From: Rhodobiaceae bacterium
GTDB taxonomy: Bacteria > Pseudomonadota > Alphaproteobacteria > Micropepsales > Micropepsaceae
Assembly: GCA_009885515.1 (NCBI GenBank)
Contig: VFKO01000490.1
Location: forward strand, 1-10,184
DNA: 10,184 bases
Reading direction: 5' to 3'
The position numbers were made by a program, and so were the translations under genes. The notes beneath the pieces are model-generated. The model worked only from the letters and a program-made list of their open reading frames with translations, searched no databases and had not been told where the DNA came from. Numbering within the stretch: the first letter of the stretch is position 1; the number at the start of each line of letters is the position of its first letter. Positions 7,376 to 10,184 of this stretch are shown in pieces.

Positions 7376-7450
7376 GTGATCCAAAGCTTCTGGCCGGTGC
7401 CGGCGGACGGGAGAGCTGTGGTTTGGTCCACCTGGGGATTGCAGATCTAA
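7376..7450 (+). CDS. Putative SOS-induced microprotein (24 residues)
   Basis: A GTG-started frame of 24 codons lies about 50 bases after the predicted start of the LexA-controlled transcript. AAAGG (7364-7368) is exactly 7 bases upstream of GTG. The peptide is tryptophan-rich and mildly amphipathic: it begins MIQSFWPVPADGRAVV and continues with two more Trp before ending in Ile. I recognise no family. SOS-induced small proteins are known in this class (Caulobacter SidA, a division inhibitor), but I see no basis to claim homology. A different frame from ATG 7372 to 7494 (40 codons) is the main alternative; its Shine-Dalgarno would be too close. Confidence 0.35.
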   Translation: MIQSFWPVPADGRAVVWSTWGLQI

Positions 7451-7460
7451 GTCAGCTCGC

Positions 7461-7491
7461 GTGTGCAAGCCCGTGCATGTTGGCTGCACAC
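7461..7491 (+). other. Hairpin downstream of the micro-ORF
   Basis: GTGTGC (7461-7466) pairs with GCACAC (7486-7491), and AGCC (7468-7471) with GGCT (7482-7485), leaving one bulged A and a 10-base loop. It begins 10 bases after the micro-ORF stop and would end the small transcript or stabilise its 3' end. No T-run follows, so it is not a standard intrinsic terminator. Confidence 0.4.
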
Positions 7492-7512
7492 TAAATGGAA
7501 ATGGCTAAATCA

Positions 7513-7550
7513 CGCCAAAATTATGGTCAAAAGTCATTTTTGAAATGGCG
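7513..7550. repeat. Nested inverted repeat
   Basis: CGCCA (7513-7517) pairs with TGGCG (7546-7550), and TCAAAA (7527-7532) with TTTTGA (7538-7543) around a short AT-rich loop. The outer and inner stems are separated by an unequal internal loop. The right arm is part of the right copy of the long inverted repeat. Function unknown. Confidence 0.35.
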
Positions 7551-7559
7551 GAAATGCTT
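7540..7559 (+). repeat. Right copy of the 20-bp imperfect inverted repeat
   Basis: Starts TTGAAATGGCGGA and agrees at 18 of 20 positions with the complement of 6216-6235. A -10-like sequence is not visible at promoter distance, so this copy does not look like a second promoter. ATCG directly follows at 7560-7563 and also occurs one base outside the left copy. Confidence 0.5.
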
Positions 7560-7676
7560 ATCGTGTACACATGCACGAGGAATCGAGAGGTATACCCCCT
7601 GCCACCTGTTTCAGCCAATATCATGATTAACGCCCGGCGATGAGTTCGATGTCGGCTGTTTTCCACAGGCCCTTGG

Positions 7677-7819
7677 GGATGCATAATTTCGTTCGTGGCA
7701 TCTGATTCTCACGCCGGGTTTGGGACGTAACTTGGGCGTGAAACAGGAAGAGTCAGCGCCGCCAAGGTCTTGGCTCTGACTCCGGAACTCGGGACGAGAA
7801 TGGGCTGTAAAATGCATCC
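7677..7819. ncRNA. Possible structured RNA or multi-hairpin element
   Basis: This stretch of the long gene-free region has three nested or adjacent complementary pairs. GGATGCAT (7677-7684) matches ATGCATCC (7812-7819) as closing stem. TCACGCC (7709-7715) matches GGCGTGA (7735-7741), with CTG/CAG extending it. GAGTCAG (7750-7756) matches CTGACTC (7776-7782), enclosing GCCAAG/CTTGGC. Together they can form a closed multibranch fold of about 143 bases. No promoter, terminator or known family is recognised, and the strand is undetermined. The remaining bases from 7560 to 7676 and 7820 to 7906 show only short palindromes such as GTGTACAC (7564-7571) and GGTATACC (7589-7596). Confidence 0.25.
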
Positions 7820-7906
7820 GTCCGCACCGCACTGTGGTGAGCGCGCCACGAGCTGCGTGAGTCTGAATTTCCCACAGTGGTTTCCCGGCGATCTCCACAG
7901 ATCGAG

Positions 7907-7954
7907 GCACAAAATATAGTAGTTCCTAACGCCGATTAACACAAAATCTATTGC
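7907..7954 (+). promoter_or_regulatory. Tandem NrdR-like boxes upstream of nrdJ
   Basis: Two 16-base sites, 7907-7922 and 7939-7954, share CACAAAAT and each matches 12 of 16 positions of the NrdR-box consensus acaCwAtATaTwGtgt. Their start positions differ by exactly 32 bases, the three-helical-turn spacing usual for NrdR box pairs. NrdR is the ATP/dATP-sensing repressor of ribonucleotide reductase genes. The location upstream of nrdJ fits this role. Confidence 0.65.
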
Positions 7955-7980
7955 GGCAATCAAAATGTAGGTACTACATA
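7951..7980 (+). promoter_or_regulatory. Weak candidate nrdJ promoter with a dyad
   Basis: TTGCGG (7951-7956) and TACATA (7975-7980) lie 18 bases apart, directly beside the second NrdR-like box. ATGTAG-GTA-CTACAT (7965-7979) is a 6-bp-arm dyad that overlaps the would-be -10. The hexamers are poor matches, so the call rests mainly on position. It would give an nrdJ leader of about 150 bases. Confidence 0.3.
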
Positions 7981-8012
7981 GGGGTCCCTGCCAGCGCCTG
8001 TTTTCGAGGAGG

Positions 8013-8070
8013 TTTGGGACGCAAAAGCGTGATGGCCGAACCCGTGGTTTGGCTGGCCGCCCGTCCCAAA
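8013..8070 (+). promoter_or_regulatory. Strong two-part hairpin in the presumed nrdJ leader
   Basis: TTTGGGACG (8013-8021) is perfectly complementary to CGTCCCAAA (8062-8070). Between them 8034-8042 pairs with 8046-8054 as a 9-bp stem with two G-U pairs and a CGT loop. A purine-rich GAGGAGG (8006-8012) directly precedes the outer stem but has no start codon at a normal distance. The element ends 64 bases before the nrdJ start. It does not match the B12 box or other riboswitch motifs I know; it may act in translation or mRNA stability. Confidence 0.4.
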
Positions 8071-8134
8071 AAACCAAGAGGTGCCCGCAGGCGATTGTTG
8101 GGCACGAAGGGCAATCTAAAAAGGGCTGTTAGGC

Positions 8135-10184
8135 ATGCGTATCGACCGTTGTTTTACCGTTGAAGGCCAATCTGCTTACGAAGGCATTCCGTTTCGCTCG
8201 ACCGCGAGCGAGATTCGCAATCCCGATGGCTCGGTGGTCTTCCGGCAAGACAGTATAGAGGTACCCGGACGTTGGTCGCAGGTCGCCTCCGACGTCCTCG
8301 CCCAGAAATACTTCCGCAAGGCCGGTATCGCTGCACGGCTCAAACCGGTGGCCGAAGCAAATGTGCCTGAGTGGTTGTGGCGCAAGGCGCCCGACGAAGA
8401 GGCGCTGGCTACCCTGGAGGGTGATGCCAAAAACATTGGCGAGACCAGCGCGCGGCAAGTCTTTGACCGCCTGGCCGGAACCTGGACCTATTGGGGCTGG
8501 AAGGGCGGCTATTTCGACCAGGAAAACGACGCCCGCGCCTTCTTCGACGAAATGCGCTTCATGCTGGCCAACCAGATGGCGGCCCCCAACAGTCCGCAAT
8601 GGTTCAACACCGGACTGAACTGGGCCTACGGCATAGACGGCCCGGCCCAGGGCCATCACTACGTCGACCATTGGACAGGCGAACTCGTTCAATCGACCAG
8701 CGCCTATGAGCATCCGCAGCCACATGCGTGCTTCATCCAAGGCATCAAAGACGACCTGGTGAACGAGGGCGGGATTATGGACCTGTGGGTCCGCGAAGCG
8801 CGCTTGTTCAAATACGGCTCGGGTACGGGCTCTAATTTCTCCGCCTTGCGCGGTTCATCCGAAAAGCTGTCGGGCGGCGGCAAGTCTTCGGGCTTGATGA
8901 GCTTTTTGAAAATCGGCGACCGCGCGGCTGGCGCTATCAAATCCGGCGGCACAACGCGGCGCGCGGCGAAAATGGTGATCGTCGATGTCGATCATCCGGA
9001 CATCGAGGCCTTCATCGACTGGAAGGTCACTGAAGAGCAAAAAGTGGCGGCCCTTGTTGCGGGGACACGTTTGCTGAACAAGCATCTGAACGCCATCATC
9101 AAGGCTTGCGTCAATTGCAGCGCCGACGGCGACGCCTGTTTCGATCCGCAGGAAAACCCGGCCTTGAAGCGCGAAATCAAAGCCGCGCGCAAAGTCTTTA
9201 TTCCGGACAACGCCATTCAACGCGCCGTTCAGTTCGCCCGTCAGGGCTACACCTCGATGCTGATCCCGACGCTCGACACCGATTGGGATGGCGAGGCGTA
9301 CTACACCGTCTCGGGGCAGAACTCGAACAACACCGTTCGCGTCACCGACGACTTCCTGCGCGCTGTCGAAAGCGACGGCGACTGGAAACTTACGCGGCGC
9401 ACCGACAACAAGCTGCACAAGACGCTCAAGGCGCGCGGGTTGTGGGACAAGATCGCCGAAGCCGCCTGGCAATGCGCCGATCCGGGCTTGCAGTTTCACA
9501 CGACGATCAACGACTGGCACACCTGCCCCGCCTCGGGCCCGATCCGCGCCTCCAATCCGTGCTCGGAATACATGTTCCTCGACGACACGGCTTGCAATCT
9601 TGCTTCGTTGAATTTGCTCGCCTTCCGCAAGGAAATGCCGGACGGGCGCAAAGTGTTTGACGTCGTCGCCTACGAGCACGCGGTGCGCCTGTGGACCATC
9701 GTGCTGGAAATTTCGGTGATGATGGCGCAATTCCCGTCCAAGGAAATCGCGCAACTCTCCTACGAGTATCGCACGCTTGGCTTGGGCTACGCCAACATCG
9801 GCGGGTTGTTGATGTCATCGGGTATCGCTTATGACAGCAAGCAAGGCCGGGCTGTTGCCGGCGCGCTTGCCGCCTTGATGACCGGCGCCTCATATGCAAC
9901 GTCGGCAGCGATGGCGCGAGAACTGGGTGCCTTTAAAGGTTATGCGAACAACGCCGATCACATGTTGCGCGTCATTCGCAACCACCGCCGCGCCGCGCAT
10001 GGCACGGTCGACGGCTACGAAAAGCTTGCAATCAAGCCGGTTCCGCTGAGTGCCATCGATATGCCGGCACTGGGTTACGAAGGCCTGATTGACCGCGCGC
10101 GCGGCAGCTGGGACGAAGCTCTGGCACAAGGGACACTTTACGGGTACCGCAACGCCCAGACGACAGTCATCGCGCCGACGGGTA
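8135..10184 (+). CDS. nrdJ: Class II (adenosylcobalamin-dependent) ribonucleoside-diphosphate reductase, 3' end beyond the right edge
   Basis: Reduces ribonucleotides to deoxyribonucleotides using a thiyl radical generated from adenosylcobalamin, so needing neither oxygen nor an NrdB subunit. The first 683 residues are visible; alphaproteobacterial NrdJ proteins are usually about 1,200. The start MRIDRCFT and SEIRNPDGS (25-33) are typical of this group. Active-site features are Cys199 in HACFIQG and Cys487 in TACNLASLNL as the reducing pair, and NPCSE (474-478) with Asn474, thiyl-radical Cys476 and Glu478. Substrate-loop elements GSGTGSNFSALRG (228-240) and GQNSNNTVRVTDDF (394-407) are intact. 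ATG 8135 agrees with relatives; AAGGG (8121-8125) is the likely ribosome binding site. NrdR-like boxes upstream suggest repression when dATP is abundant. Confidence 0.96.
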   Translation, partial: MRIDRCFTVEGQSAYEGIPFRSTASEIRNPDGSVVFRQDSIEVPGRWSQVASDVLAQKYFRKAGIAARLKPVAEANVPEWLWRKAPDEEALATLEGDAKNIGETSARQVFDRLAGTWTYWGWKGGYFDQENDARAFFDEMRFMLANQMAAPNSPQWFNTGLNWAYGIDGPAQGHHYVDHWTGELVQSTSAYEHPQPHACFIQGIKDDLVNEGGIMDLWVREARLFKYGSGTGSNFSALRGSSEKLSGGGKSSGLMSFLKIGDRAAGAIKSGGTTRRAAKMVIVDVDHPDIEAFIDWKVTEEQKVAALVAGTRLLNKHLNAIIKACVNCSADGDACFDPQENPALKREIKAARKVFIPDNAIQRAVQFARQGYTSMLIPTLDTDWDGEAYYTVSGQNSNNTVRVTDDFLRAVESDGDWKLTRRTDNKLHKTLKARGLWDKIAEAAWQCADPGLQFHTTINDWHTCPASGPIRASNPCSEYMFLDDTACNLASLNLLAFRKEMPDGRKVFDVVAYEHAVRLWTIVLEISVMMAQFPSKEIAQLSYEYRTLGLGYANIGGLLMSSGIAYDSKQGRAVAGALAALMTGASYATSAAMARELGAFKGYANNADHMLRVIRNHRRAAHGTVDGYEKLAIKPVPLSAIDMPALGYEGLIDRARGSWDEALAQGTLYGYRNAQTTVIAPTG

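Noticed and set aside
7659..7667. DnaA-box-like TTTTCCACA, with a weaker one near 7891
   Set aside because: One or two mismatches each, no cluster, no AT-rich unwinding region and no replication gene nearby.
7830..7879. 8-bp inverted pair CACTGTGG / CCACAGTG
   Set aside because: The right arm is itself nearly palindromic (CCACAGTGG), the loop is long, and nothing else supports a function.
7709..8077. 122-codon minus-strand open frame in the nrdJ upstream region
   Set aside because: It spans the NrdR-like boxes and hairpins, and its translation has no protein-like pattern.
7870..8134. Cobalamin riboswitch before nrdJ
   Set aside because: I looked for the B12 box and the conserved core elements and did not find them. 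Such riboswitches also usually control B12-independent reductases rather than nrdJ.
6102..8134. CRISPR array, tRNA, tmRNA or transposase in the accessory stretch
   Set aside because: No regularly spaced repeats, no cloverleaf or tag-peptide sequence, and no transposase-like frame were seen.
8855..9754. 299-codon minus-strand open frame opposite nrdJ
   Set aside because: Antisense to conserved active-site coding sequence of NrdJ; no motifs.

Overview
The window looks like chromosomal DNA of a GC-rich alphaproteobacterium. The evidence is the EF-P lysylation genes epmA and epmB beside efp, a class II (adenosylcobalamin-dependent) ribonucleotide reductase NrdJ with an N-terminus of the alphaproteobacterial type, and a LexA box of the alphaproteobacterial form GTTC-N7-GTTC. 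The species cannot be named from the sequence.

Layout. Positions 1-1121 (minus strand) hold efp followed by a short-chain dehydrogenase/reductase that runs off the left edge. Positions 1200-3256 (plus strand) hold epmA and epmB, which overlap by ATGA and diverge from efp. The three genes encode a translation factor for polyproline stretches and the two enzymes that modify its lysine. Positions 3261-6089 (minus strand) hold a large secreted two-half M16 zinc protease, convergent with epmB across only 4 bases.

Positions 6090-8134 are mostly non-core DNA. In order they hold: a candidate protease promoter; an open frame with no usable start that ends at 6517; a 9-bp inverted repeat; a toxin-first type II toxin-antitoxin pair (6640-7262) with a palindrome over its likely -10; a near-consensus promoter whose -10 lies inside a perfect LexA box; a 24-codon GTG-started reading frame with a well-placed ribosome binding site; and about 650 bases without a convincing gene but with several inverted repeats. 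A 20-bp imperfect inverted repeat (18/20) brackets the stretch 6216-7559.

From 8135 to the right edge lies nrdJ (683 codons seen, 3' end missing). Two NrdR-like boxes exactly 32 bp apart sit about 180-230 bp upstream, and a leader able to form a strong two-part hairpin lies between. The most interesting new candidate is the small SOS-type unit at 7291-7491 (LexA promoter, micro-ORF, hairpin). Next are the repeat-bracketed toxin-antitoxin segment and the structured nrdJ leader.
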